Source: Escarpia spicata (taxonomy: Eukaryota; Annelida; Polychaeta; Sabellida; Siboglinidae). From it: a DNA stretch of 64,000 bases. A program made the translations under genes and the position numbers. The notes beneath the pieces are model-generated. The model had not been told where the DNA came from and did not search any database. It was given only the letters and a program-made list of their open reading frames with translations. The DNA is taken from assembly GCA_963995525.1 (NCBI GenBank), contig CAXEFP010000009.1:1-64000 (forward strand), written 5' to 3'. This document shows, one piece after another, positions 39,577 through 54,500 of this stretch; positions within the stretch are counted from its first letter, which is position 1; every line of letters begins with the position of its first letter.

Positions 39577-42500
39577 AGGGGTCAGCACACTGTTGGACTT
39601 CCTGCTTGATTACAGACGAAACAAAGTGCAGTATATTTTTGAGAAATGACTTTTTATAATATTCACTTGCTCTGACATAAGTGCACTTGAGTAGTCAGAT
39701 TTCTAGATGTGATTGTTGAAGCTGTTGACAGTAAAATGGTGTCTTTTTAGCTGATTTTACTAAGCGGAAGGGTATCTGGCAGCAATTTGGCTAGTTGACA
39801 CTTTAGCTGGATTACTGCCTGCATCCAGTTGTAAATATTGACGGGTGTCATACATACAGGCATTTTGCAAGAGCTAGAGATATGAGATTTTGACTAAACT
39901 CGACCAGCATGTCAATGAGATGATAATAACAGCAGGTGAGAAGTTTAAGAAACTTTATAGGTCACGTTTTCTTATAATCACACAAAACATTAACATGGTC
40001 GCCAATGGGAAACCTGACAGTGTGCTGACCCCAATTAAAGTCCCTAGCAAGGGAAACACGCTATAGTCATTGCACAATCACGGAGGACGCATTTTACTTC
40101 AAATATCTTGAAACAATTACTGAAAATACGTGTATGGCAAAACTGCAGTTGAATGGAACAAACCGTTTTTGGATATTACAGACTTCTCACCAGTCGGCAA
40201 GTCCAAATCACAGCGACGGAACACATGTCTTATAAGGGGGGTGGGGTGCGTATGCCAGTAGTTAAGCCTCAATTTGAGAATACGTATGAAAATGAACCAA
40301 TAACATTGCAGCAGGGTGATTCATCAATCGTTTTTTGTTTACTTCAGCTGACTAAACACACGTGAAGATGTTGTAATTGACCCTAATGAAGTCTGAGGAC
40401 AGTGATTAGCTGGAGTCAGCCATAGCCGGAGCCTGTTATCAGATCTGTCTACTGACTGGACCTTCTGGCCAATCAAGCAAGTGGCATTGTTTTCTGAATG
40501 TCTGCTAATTAGGCTGTGTAATATTATGTAATTGAAATGCTTAAGACGTCAGGCCTTTGAGGAATTCACACCCTAAGGTGACTTTGTGTTGATGTTTACC
40601 TTTGTAAATAGGGCACAAGGTCAAAAAATAAATACAAATTTGAATGTAACGTAACAACTGGCTGTATTGAATTTTCTTATAAAACACATATTTGACTTTC
40701 TGGAAAACTTTATTAGGAGTTCATAGTGCCGCCTGAGAACATTGTGCTGGATTACAAATTGTCCAACGGCGAAGTGCTGATTTTTATGGTGCCTTGCCAA
40801 GTTTGGTGGCACCTTTGAAATGTGCATAAAACACAAACACCTGGAGGGATTACAAAAAATATAATTGCAGAGTGCTTGTAACATTGGTGCTTATAAAGTG
40901 TGTTGTTTTCAACATTTTCTCCAAAATTGCCATACCTATTTATAGGGGTCAGCACACTGTTGGACTTCCTGCTTGATTACAGACGAAACAAAGTGCAGTA
41001 TATTTTTGAGAAATGACTTTTTATAATATTCACTTGCTCTGACATAAGTGCACTTGAGTAGTCAGATTTCTAGATGTGATTGTTGAAGCTGTTGACAGTA
41101 AAATGGTGTCTTTTTAGCTGATTTTACTAAGCGGAAGGGTATCTGGCAGCAATTTGGCTAGTTGACACTTTAGCTGGATTACTGCCTGCATCCAGTTGTA
41201 AATATTGACGGGTGTCATACATACAGGCATTTTGCAAGAGCTAGAGATATGAGATTTTGACTAAACTCGACCAGCATGTCAATGAGATGATAATAACAGC
41301 AGGTGAGAAGTTTAAGAAACTTTATAGGTCACGTTTTCTTATAATCACACAAAACATTAACATGGTCGCCAATGGGAAACCTGACAGTGTGCTGACCCCA
41401 ATTAAAGTCCCTAGCAAGGGAAACACGCTATAGTCATTGCACAATCACGGAGGACGCATTTTACTTCAAATATCTTGAAACAATTACTGAAAATACGTGT
41501 ATGGCAAAACTGCAGTTGAATGGAACAAACCGTTTTTGGATATTACAGACTTCTCACCAGTCGGCAAGTCCAAATCACAGCGACGGAACACATGTCTTAT
41601 AAGGGGGGTGGGGTGCGTATGCCAGTAGTTAAGCCTCAATTTGAGAATACGTATGAAAATGAACCAATAACATTGCAGCAGGGTGATTCATCAATCGTTT
41701 TTTGTTTACTTCAGCTGACTAAACACACGTGAAGATGTTGTAATTGACCCTAATGAAGTCTGAGGACAGTGATTAGCTGGAGTCAGCCATAGCCGGAGCC
41801 TGTTATCAGATCTGTCTACTGACTGGACCTTCTGGCCAATCAAGCAAGTGGCATTGTTTTCTGAATGTCTGCTAATTAGGCTGTGTAATATTATGTAATT
41901 GAAATGCTTAAGACGTCAGGCCTTTGAGGAATTCACACCCTAAGGTGACTTTGTGTTGATGTTTACCTTTGTAAATAGGGCACAAGGTCAAAAAATAAAT
42001 ACAAATTTGAATGTAACGTAACAACTGGCTGTATTGAATTTTCTTATAAAACACATATTTGACTTTCTGGAAAACTTTATTAGGAGTTCATAGTGCCGCC
42101 TGAGAACATTGTGCTGGATTACAAATTGTCCAACGGCGAAGTGCTGATTTTTATGGTGCCTTGCCAAGTTTGGTGGCACCTTTGAAATGTGCATAAAACA
42201 CAAACACCTGGAGGGATTACAAAAAATATAATTGCAGAGTGCTTGTAACATTGGTGCTTATAAAGTGTGTTGTTTTCAACATTTTCTCCAAAATTGCCAT
42301 ACCTATTTATAGGGGTCAGCACACTGTTGGACTTCCTGCTTGATTACAGACGAAACAAAGTGCAGTATATTTTTGAGAAATGACTTTTTATAATATTCAC
42401 TTGCTCTGACATAAGTGCACTTGAGTAGTCAGATTTCTAGATGTGATTGTTGAAGCTGTTGACAGTAAAATGGTGTCTTTTTAGCTGATTTTACTAAGCG

Positions 42501-45500
42501 GAAGGGTATCTGGCAGCAATTTGGCTAGTTGACACTTTAGCTGGATTACTGCCTGCATCCAGTTGTAAATATTGACGGGTGTCATACATACAGGCATTTT
42601 GCAAGAGCTAGAGATATGAGATTTTGACTAAACTCGACCAGCATGTCAATGAGATGATAATAACAGCAGGTGAGAAGTTTAAGAAACTTTATAGGTCACG
42701 TTTTCTTATAATCACACAAAACATTAACATGGTCGCCAATGGGAAACCTGACAGTGTGCTGACCCCAATTAAAGTCCCTAGCAAGGGAAACACGCTATAG
42801 TCATTGCACAATCACGGAGGACGCATTTTACTTCAAATATCTTGAAACAATTACTGAAAATACGTGTATGGCAAAACTGCAGTTGAATGGAACAAACCGT
42901 TTTTGGATATTACAGACTTCTCACCAGTCGGCAAGTCCAAATCACAGCGACGGAACACATGTCTTATAAGGGGGGTGGGGTGCGTATGCCAGTAGTTAAG
43001 CCTCAATTTGAGAATACGTATGAAAATGAACCAATAACATTGCAGCAGGGTGATTCATCAATCGTTTTTTGTTTACTTCAGCTGACTAAACACACGTGAA
43101 GATGTTGTAATTGACCCTAATGAAGTCTGAGGACAGTGATTAGCTGGAGTCAGCCATAGCCGGAGCCTGTTATCAGATCTGTCTACTGACTGGACCTTCT
43201 GGCCAATCAAGCAAGTGGCATTGTTTTCTGAATGTCTGCTAATTAGGCTGTGTAATATTATGTAATTGAAATGCTTAAGACGTCAGGCCTTTGAGGAATT
43301 CACACCCTAAGGTGACTTTGTGTTGATGTTTACCTTTGTAAATAGGGCACAAGGTCAAAAAATAAATACAAATTTGAATGTAACGTAACAACTGGCTGTA
43401 TTGAATTTTCTTATAAAACACATATTTGACTTTCTGGAAAACTTTATTAGGAGTTCATAGTGCCGCCTGAGAACATTGTGCTGGATTACAAATTGTCCAA
43501 CGGCGAAGTGCTGATTTTTATGGTGCCTTGCCAAGTTTGGTGGCACCTTTGAAATGTGCATAAAACACAAACACCTGGAGGGATTACAAAAAATATAATT
43601 GCAGAGTGCTTGTAACATTGGTGCTTATAAAGTGTGTTGTTTTCAACATTTTCTCCAAAATTGCCATACCTATTTATAGGGGTCAGCACACTGTTGGACT
43701 TCCTGCTTGATTACAGACGAAACAAAGTGCAGTATATTTTTGAGAAATGACTTTTTATAATATTCACTTGCTCTGACATAAGTGCACTTGAGCAGTCAGA
43801 TTTCTAGATGTGATTGTTGAAGCTGTTGACAGTAAAATGGTGTCTTTTTAGCTGATTTTACTAAGCGGAAGGGTATCTGGCAGCAATTTGGCTAGTTGAC
43901 ACTTTAGCTGGATTACTGCCTGCATCCAGTTGTAAATATTGACGGGTGTCATACATACAGGCATTTTGCAAGAGCTAGAGATATGAGATTTTGACTAAAC
44001 TCGACCAGCATGTCAATGAGATGATAATAACAGCAGGTGAGAAGTTTAAGAAACTTTATAGGTCACGTTTTCTTATAATCACACAAAACATTAACATGGT
44101 CGCCAATGGGAAACCTGACAGTGTGCTGACCCCAATTAAAGTCCCTAGCAAGGGAAACACGCTATAGTCATTGCACAATCACGGAGGACGCATTTTACTT
44201 CAAATATCTTGAAACAATTACTGAAAATACGTGTATGGCAAAACTGCAGTTGAATGGAACAAACCGTTTTTGGATATTACAGACTTCTCACCAGTCGGCA
44301 AGTCCAAATCACAGCGACGGAACACATGTCTTATAAGGGGGGTGGGGTGCGTATGCCAGTAGTTAAGCCTCAATTTGAGAATACGTATGAAAATGAACCA
44401 ATAACATTGCAGCAGGGTGATTCATCAATCGTTTTTTGTTTACTTCAGCTGACTAAACACACGTGAAGATGTTGTAATTGACCCTAATGAAGTCTGAGGA
44501 CAGTGATTAGCTGGAGTCAGCCATAGCCGGAGCCTGTTATCAGATCTGTCTACTGACTGGACCTTCTGGCCAATCAAGCAAGTGGCATTGTTTTCTGAAT
44601 GTCTGCTAATTAGGCTGTGTAATATTATGTAATTGAAATGCTTAAGACGTCAGGCCTTTGAGGAATTCACACCCTAAGGTGACTTTGTGTTGATGTTTAC
44701 CTTTGTAAATAGGGCACAAGGTCAAAAAATAAATACAAATTTGAATGTAACGTAACAACTGGCTGTATTGAATTTTCTTATAAAACACATATTTGACTTT
44801 CTGGAAAACTTTATTAGGAGTTCATAGTGCCGCCTGAGAACATTGTGCTGGATTACAAATTGTCCAACGGCGAAGTGCTGATTTTTATGGTGCCTTGCCA
44901 AGTTTGGTGGCACCTTTGAAATGTGCATAAAACACAAACACCTGGAGGGATTACAAAAAATATAATTGCAGAGTGCTTGTAACATTGGTGCTTATAAAGT
45001 GTGTTGTTTTCAACATTTTCTCCAAAATTGCCATACCTATTTATAGGGGTCAGCACACTGTTGGACTTCCTGCTTGATTACAGACGAAACAAAGTGCAGT
45101 ATATTTTTGAGAAATGACTTTTTATAATATTCACTTGCTCTGACATAAGTGCACTTGAGTAGTCAGATTTCTAGATGTGATTGTTGAAGCTGTTGACAGT
45201 AAAATGGTGTCTTTTTAGCTGATTTTACTAAGCGGAAGGGTATCTGGCAGCAATTTGGCTAGTTGACACTTTAGCTGGATTACTGCCTGCATCCAGTTGT
45301 AAATATTGACGGGTGTCATACATACAGGCATTTTGCAAGAGCTAGAGATATGAGATTTTGACTAAACTCGACCAGCATGTCAATGAGATGATAATAACAG
45401 CAGGTGAGAAGTTTAAGAAACTTTATAGGTCACGTTTTCTTATAATCACACAAAACATTAACATGGTCGCCAATGGGAAACCTGACAGTGTGCTGACCCC

Positions 45501-48500
45501 AATTAAAGTCCCTAGCAAGGGAAACACGCTATAGTCATTGCACAATCACGGAGGACGCATTTTACTTCAAATATCTTGAAACAATTACTGAAAATACGTG
45601 TATGGCAAAACTGCAGTTGAATGGAACAAACCGTTTTTGGATATTACAGACTTCTCACCAGTCGGCAAGTCCAAATCACAGCGACGGAACACATGTCTTA
45701 TAAGGGGGGTGGGGTGCGTATGCCAGTAGTTAAGCCTCAATTTGAGAATACGTATGAAAATGAACCAATAACATTGCAGCAGGGTGATTCATCAATCGTT
45801 TTTTGTTTACTTCAGCTGACTAAACACACGTGAAGATGTTGTAATTGACCCTAATGAAGTCTGAGGACAGTGATTAGCTGGAGTCAGCCATAGCCGGAGC
45901 CTGTTATCAGATCTGTCTACTGACTGGACCTTCTGGCCAATCAAGCAAGTGGCATTGTTTTCTGAATGTCTGCTAATTAGGCTGTGTAATATTATGTAAT
46001 TGAAATGCTTAAGACGTCAGGCCTTTGAGGAATTCACACCCTAAGGTGACTTTGTGTTGATGTTTACCTTTGTAAATAGGGCACAAGGTCAAAAAATAAA
46101 TACAAATTTGAATGTAACGTAACAACTGGCTGTATTGAATTTTCTTATAAAACACATATTTGACTTTCTGGAAAACTTTATTAGGAGTTCATAGTGCCGC
46201 CTGAGAACATTGTGCTGGATTACAAATTGTCCAACGGCGAAGTGCTGATTTTTATGGTGCCTTGCCAAGTTTGGTGGCACCTTTGAAATGTGCATAAAAC
46301 ACAAACACCTGGAGGGATTACAAAAAATATAATTGCAGAGTGCTTGTAACATTGGTGCTTATAAAGTGTGTTGTTTTCAACATTTTCTCCAAAATTGCCA
46401 TACCTATTTATAGGGGTCAGCACACTGTTGGACTTCCTGCTTGATTACAGACGAAACAAAGTGCAGTATATTTTTGAGAAATGACTTTTTATAATATTCA
46501 CTTGCTCTGACATAAGTGCACTTGAGTAGTCAGATTTCTAGATGTGATTGTTGAAGCTGTTGACAGTAAAATGGTGTCTTTTTAGCTGATTTTACTAAGC
46601 GGAAGGGTATCTGGCAGCAATTTGGCTAGTTGACACTTTAGCTGGATTACTGCCTGCATCCAGTTGTAAATATTGACGGGTGTCATACATACAGGCATTT
46701 TGCAAGAGCTAGAGATATGAGATTTTGACTAAACTCGACCAGCATGTCAATGAGATGATAATAACAGCAGGTGAGAAGTTTAAGAAACTTTATAGGTCAC
46801 GTTTTCTTATAATCACACAAAACATTAACATGGTCGCCAATGGGAAACCTGACAGTGTGCTGACCCCAATTAAAGTCCCTAGCAAGGGAAACACGCTATA
46901 GTCATTGCACAATCACGGAGGACGCATTTTACTTCAAATATCTTGAAACAATTACTGAAAATACGTGTATGGCAAAACTGCAGTTGAATGGAACAAACCG
47001 TTTTTGGATATTACAGACTTCTCACCAGTCGGCAAGTCCAAATCACAGCGACGGAACACATGTCTTATAAGGGGGGTGGGGTGCGTATGCCAGTAGTTAA
47101 GCCTCAATTTGAGAATACGTATGAAAATGAACCAATAACATTGCAGCAGGGTGATTCATCAATCGTTTTTTGTTTACTTCAGCTGACTAAACACACGTGA
47201 AGATGTTGTAATTGACCCTAATGAAGTCTGAGGACAGTGATTAGCTGGAGTCAGCCATAGCCGGAGCCTGTTATCAGATCTGTCTACTGACTGGACCTTC
47301 TGGCCAATCAAGCAAGTGGCATTGTTTTCTGAATGTCTGCTAATTAGGCTGTGTAATATTATGTAATTGAAATGCTTAAGACGTCAGGCCTTTGAGGAAT
47401 TCACACCCTAAGGTGACTTTGTGTTGATGTTTACCTTTGTAAATAGGGCACAAGGTCAAAAAATAAATACAAATTTGAATGTAACGTAACAACTGGCTGT
47501 ATTGAATTTTCTTATAAAACACATATTTGACTTTCTGGAAAACTTTATTAGGAGTTCATAGTGCCGCCTGAGAACATTGTGCTGGATTACAAATTGTCCA
47601 ACGGCGAAGTGCTGATTTTTATGGTGCCTTGCCAAGTTTGGTGGCACCTTTGAAATGTGCATAAAACACAAACACCTGGAGGGATTACAAAAAATATAAT
47701 TGCAGAGTGCTTGTAACATTGGTGCTTATAAAGTGTGTTGTTTTCAACATTTTCTCCAAAATTGCCATACCTATTTATAGGGGTCAGCACACTGTTGGAC
47801 TTCCTGCTTGATTACAGACGAAACAAAGTGCAGTATATTTTTGAGAAATGACTTTTTATAATATTCACTTGCTCTGACATAAGTGCACTTGAGTAGTCAG
47901 ATTTCTAGATGTGATTGTTGAAGCTGTTGACAGTAAAATGGTGTCTTTTTAGCTGATTTTACTAAGCGGAAGGGTATCTGGCAGCAATTTGGCTAGTTGA
48001 CACTTTAGCTGGATTACTGCCTGCATCCAGTTGTAAATATTGACGGGTGTCATACATACAGGCATTTTGCAAGAGCTAGAGATATGAGATTTTGACTAAA
48101 CTCGACCAGCATGTCAATGAGATGATAATAACAGCAGGTGAGAAGTTTAAGAAACTTTATAGGTCACGTTTTCTTATAATCACACAAAACATTAACATGG
48201 TCGCCAATGGGAAACCTGACAGTGTGCTGACCCCAATTAAAGTCCCTAGCAAGGGAAACACGCTATAGTCATTGCACAATCACGGAGGACGCATTTTACT
48301 TCAAATATCTTGAAACAATTACTGAAAATACGTGTATGGCAAAACTGCAGTTGAATGGAACAAACCGTTTTTGGATATTACAGACTTCTCACCAGTCGGC
48401 AAGTCCAAATCACAGCGACGGAACACATGTCTTATAAGGGGGGTGGGGTGCGTATGCCAGTAGTTAAGCCTCAATTTGAGAATACGTATGAAAATGAACC

Positions 48501-51500
48501 AATAACATTGCAGCAGGGTGATTCATCAATCGTTTTTTGTTTACTTCAGCTGACTAAACACACGTGAAGATGTTGTAATTGACCCTAATGAAGTCTGAGG
48601 ACAGTGATTAGCTGGAGTCAGCCATAGCCGGAGCCTGTTATCAGATCTGTCTACTGACTGGACCTTCTGGCCAATCAAGCAAGTGGCATTGTTTTCTGAA
48701 TGTCTGCTAATTAGGCTGTGTAATATTATGTAATTGAAATGCTTAAGACGTCAGGCCTTTGAGGAATTCACACCCTAAGGTGACTTTGTGTTGATGTTTA
48801 CCTTTGTAAATAGGGCACAAGGTCAAAAAATAAATACAAATTTGAATGTAACGTAACAACTGGCTGTATTGAATTTTCTTATAAAACACATATTTGACTT
48901 TCTGGAAAACTTTATTAGGAGTTCATAGTGCCGCCTGAGAACATTGTGCTGGATTACAAATTGTCCAACGGCGAAGTGCTGATTTTTATGGTGCCTTGCC
49001 AAGTTTGGTGGCACCTTTGAAATGTGCATAAAACACAAACACCTGGAGGGATTACAAAAAATATAATTGCAGAGTGCTTGTAACATTGGTGCTTATAAAG
49101 TGTGTTGTTTTCAACATTTTCTCCAAAATTGCCATACCTATTTATAGGGGTCAGCACACTGTTGGACTTCCTGCTTGATTACAGACGAAACAAAGTGCAG
49201 TATATTTTTGAGAAATGACTTTTTATAATATTCACTTGCTCTGACATAAGTGCACTTGAGTAGTCAGATTTCTAGATGTGATTGTTGAAGCTGTTGACAG
49301 TAAAATGGTGTCTTTTTAGCTGATTTTACTAAGCGGAAGGGTATCTGGCAGCAATTTGGCTAGTTGACACTTTAGCTGGATTACTGCCTGCATCCAGTTG
49401 TAAATATTGACGGGTGTCATACATACAGGCATTTTGCAAGAGCTAGAGATATGAGATTTTGACTAAACTCGACCAGCATGTCAATGAGATGATAATAACA
49501 GCAGGTGAGAAGTTTAAGAAACTTTATAGGTCACGTTTTCTTATAATCACACAAAACATTAACATGGTCGCCAATGGGAAACCTGACAGTGTGCTGACCC
49601 CAATTAAAGTCCCTAGCAAGGGAAACACGCTATAGTCATTGCACAATCACGGAGGACGCATTTTACTTCAAATATCTTGAAACAATTACTGAAAATACGT
49701 GTATGGCAAAACTGCAGTTGAATGGAACAAACCGTTTTTGGATATTACAGACTTCTCACCAGTCGGCAAGTCCAAATCACAGCGACGGAACACATGTCTT
49801 ATAAGGGGGGTGGGGTGCGTATGCCAGTAGTTAAGCCTCAATTTGAGAATACGTATGAAAATGAACCAATAACATTGCAGCAGGGTGATTCATCAATCGT
49901 TTTTTGTTTACTTCAGCTGACTAAACACACGTGAAGATGTTGTAATTGACCCTAATGAAGTCTGAGGACAGTGATTAGCTGGAGTCAGCCATAGCCGGAG
50001 CCTGTTATCAGATCTGTCTACTGACTGGACCTTCTGGCCAATCAAGCAAGTGGCATTGTTTTCTGAATGTCTGCTAATTAGGCTGTGTAATATTATGTAA
50101 TTGAAATGCTTAAGACGTCAGGCCTTTGAGGAATTCACACCCTAAGGTGACTTTGTGTTGATGTTTACCTTTGTAAATAGGGCACAAGGTCAAAAAATAA
50201 ATACAAATTTGAATGTAACGTAACAACTGGCTGTATTGAATTTTCTTATAAAACACATATTTGACTTTCTGGAAAACTTTATTAGGAGTTCATAGTGCCG
50301 CCTGAGAACATTGTGCTGGATTACAAATTGTCCAACGGCGAAGTGCTGATTTTTATGGTGCCTTGCCAAGTTTGGTGGCACCTTTGAAATGTGCATAAAA
50401 CACAAACACCTGGAGGGATTACAAAAAATATAATTGCAGAGTGCTTGTAACATTGGTGCTTATAAAGTGTGTTGTTTTCAACATTTTCTCCAAAATTGCC
50501 ATACCTATTTATAGGGGTCAGCACACTGTTGGACTTCCTGCTTGATTACAGACGAAACAAAGTGCAGTATATTTTTGAGAAATGACTTTTTATAATATTC
50601 ACTTGCTCTGACATAAGTGCACTTGAGTAGTCAGATTTCTAGATGTGATTGTTGAAGCTGTTGACAGTAAAATGGTGTCTTTTTAGCTGATTTTACTAAG
50701 CGGAAGGGTATCTGGCAGCAATTTGGCTAGTTGACACTTTAGCTGGATTACTGCCTGCATCCAGTTGTAAATATTGACGGGTGTCATACATACAGGCATT
50801 TTGCAAGAGCTAGAGATATGAGATTTTGACTAAACTCGACCAGCATGTCAATGAGATGATAATAACAGCAGGTGAGAAGTTTAAGAAACTTTATAGGTCA
50901 CGTTTTCTTATAATCACACAAAACATTAACATGGTCGCCAATGGGAAACCTGACAGTGTGCTGACCCCAATTAAAGTCCCTAGCAAGGGAAACACGCTAT
51001 AGTCATTGCACAATCACGGAGGACGCATTTTACTTCAAATATCTTGAAACAATTACTGAAAATACGTGTATGGCAAAACTGCAGTTGAATGGAACAAACC
51101 GTTTTTGGATATTACAGACTTCTCACCAGTCGGCAAGTCCAAATCACAGCGACGGAACACATGTCTTATAAGGGGGGTGGGGTGCGTATGCCAGTAGTTA
51201 AGCCTCAATTTGAGAATACGTATGAAAATGAACCAATAACATTGCAGCAGGGTGATTCATCAATCGTTTTTTGTTTACTTCAGCTGACTAAACACACGTG
51301 AAGATGTTGTAATTGACCCTAATGAAGTCTGAGGACAGTGATTAGCTGGAGTCAGCCATAGCCGGAGCCTGTTATCAGATCTGTCTACTGACTGGACCTT
51401 CTGGCCAATCAAGCAAGTGGCATTGTTTTCTGAATGTCTGCTAATTAGGCTGTGTAATATTATGTAATTGAAATGCTTAAGACGTCAGGCCTTTGAGGAA

Positions 51501-54500
51501 TTCACACCCTAAGGTGACTTTGTGTTGATGTTTACCTTTGTAAATAGGGCACAAGGTCAAAAAATAAATACAAATTTGAATGTAACGTAACAACTGGCTG
51601 TATTGAATTTTCTTATAAAACACATATTTGACTTTCTGGAAAACTTTATTAGGAGTTCATAGTGCCGCCTGAGAACATTGTGCTGGATTACAAATTGTCC
51701 AACGGCGAAGTGCTGATTTTTATGGTGCCTTGCCAAGTTTGGTGGCACCTTTGAAATGTGCATAAAACACAAACACCTGGAGGGATTACAAAAAATATAA
51801 TTGCAGAGTGCTTGTAACATTGGTGCTTATAAAGTGTGTTGTTTTCAACATTTTCTCCAAAATTGCCATACCTATTTATAGGGGTCAGCACACTGTTGGA
51901 CTTCCTGCTTGATTACAGACGAAACAAAGTGCAGTATATTTTTGAGAAATGACTTTTTATAATATTCACTTGCTCTGACATAAGTGCACTTGAGTAGTCA
52001 GATTTCTAGATGTGATTGTTGAAGCTGTTGACAGTAAAATGGTGTCTTTTTAGCTGATTTTACTAAGCGGAAGGGTATCTGGCAGCAATTTGGCTAGTTG
52101 ACACTTTAGCTGGATTACTGCCTGCATCCAGTTGTAAATATTGACGGGTGTCATACATACAGGCATTTTGCAAGAGCTAGAGATATGAGATTTTGACTAA
52201 ACTCGACCAGCATGTCAATGAGATGATAATAACAGCAGGTGAGAAGTTTAAGAAACTTTATAGGTCACGTTTTCTTATAATCACACAAAACATTAACATG
52301 GTCGCCAATGGGAAACCTGACAGTGTGCTGACCCCAATTAAAGTCCCTAGCAAGGGAAACACGCTATAGTCATTGCACAATCACGGAGGACGCATTTTAC
52401 TTCAAATATCTTGAAACAATTACTGAAAATACGTGTATGGCAAAACTGCAGTTGAATGGAACAAACCGTTTTTGGATATTACAGACTTCTCACCAGTCGG
52501 CAAGTCCAAATCACAGCGACGGAACACATGTCTTATAAGGGGGGTGGGGTGCGTATGCCAGTAGTTAAGCCTCAATTTGAGAATACGTATGAAAATGAAC
52601 CAATAACATTGCAGCAGGGTGATTCATCAATCGTTTTTTGTTTACTTCAGCTGACTAAACACACGTGAAGATGTTGTAATTGACCCTAATGAAGTCTGAG
52701 GACAGTGATTAGCTGGAGTCAGCCATAGCCGGAGCCTGTTATCAGATCTGTCTACTGACTGGACCTTCTGGCCAATCAAGCAAGTGGCATTGTTTTCTGA
52801 ATGTCTGCTAATTAGGCTGTGTAATATTATGTAATTGAAATGCTTAAGACGTCAGGCCTTTGAGGAATTCACACCCTAAGGTGACTTTGTGTTGATGTTT
52901 ACCTTTGTAAATAGGGCACAAGGTCAAAAAATAAATACAAATTTGAATGTAACGTAACAACTGGCTGTATTGAATTTTCTTATAAAACACATATTTGACT
53001 TTCTGGAAAACTTTATTAGGAGTTCATAGTGCCGCCTGAGAACATTGTGCTGGATTACAAATTGTCCAACGGCGAAGTGCTGATTTTTATGGTGCCTTGC
53101 CAAGTTTGGTGGCACCTTTGAAATGTGCATAAAACACAAACACCTGGAGGGATTACAAAAAATATAATTGCAGAGTGCTTGTAACATTGGTGCTTATAAA
53201 GTGTGTTGTTTTCAACATTTTCTCCAAAATTGCCATACCTATTTATAGGGGTCAGCACACTGTTGGACTTCCTGCTTGATTACAGACGAAACAAAGTGCA
53301 GTATATTTTTGAGAAATGACTTTTTATAATATTCACTTGCTCTGACATAAGTGCACTTGAGTAGTCAGATTTCTAGATGTGATTGTTGAAGCTGTTGACA
53401 GTAAAATGGTGTCTTTTTAGCTGATTTTACTAAGCGGAAGGGTATCTGGCAGCAATTTGGCTAGTTGACACTTTAGCTGGATTACTGCCTGCATCCAGTT
53501 GTAAATATTGACGGGTGTCATACATACAGGCATTTTGCAAGAGCTAGAGATATGAGATTTTGACTAAACTCGACCAGCATGTCAATGAGATGATAATAAC
53601 AGCAGGTGAGAAGTTTAAGAAACTTTATAGGTCACGTTTTCTTATAATCACACAAAACATTAACATGGTCGCCAATGGGAAACCTGACAGTGTGCTGACC
53701 CCAATTAAAGTCCCTAGCAAGGGAAACACGCTATAGTCATTGCACAATCACGGAGGACGCATTTTACTTCAAATATCTTGAAACAATTACTGAAAATACG
53801 TGTATGGCAAAACTGCAGTTGAATGGAACAAACCGTTTTTGGATATTACAGACTTCTCACCAGTCGGCAAGTCCAAATCACAGCGACGGAACACATGTCT
53901 TATAAGGGGGGTGGGGTGCGTATGCCAGTAGTTAAGCCTCAATTTGAGAATACGTATGAAAATGAACCAATAACATTGCAGCAGGGTGATTCATCAATCG
54001 TTTTTTGTTTACTTCAGCTGACTAAACACACGTGAAGATGTTGTAATTGACCCTAATGAAGTCTGAGGACAGTGATTAGCTGGAGTCAGCCATAGCCGGA
54101 GCCTGTTATCAGATCTGTCTACTGACTGGACCTTCTGGCCAATCAAGCAAGTGGCATTGTTTTCTGAATGTCTGCTAATTAGGCTGTGTAATATTATGTA
54201 ATTGAAATGCTTAAGACGTCAGGCCTTTGAGGAATTCACACCCTAAGGTGACTTTGTGTTGATGTTTACCTTTGTAAATAGGGCACAAGGTCAAAAAATA
54301 AATACAAATTTGAATGTAACGTAACAACTGGCTGTATTGAATTTTCTTATAAAACACATATTTGACTTTCTGGAAAACTTTATTAGGAGTTCATAGTGCC
54401 GCCTGAGAACATTGTGCTGGATTACAAATTGTCCAACGGCGAAGTGCTGATTTTTATGGTGCCTTGCCAAGTTTGGTGGCACCTTTGAAATGTGCATAAA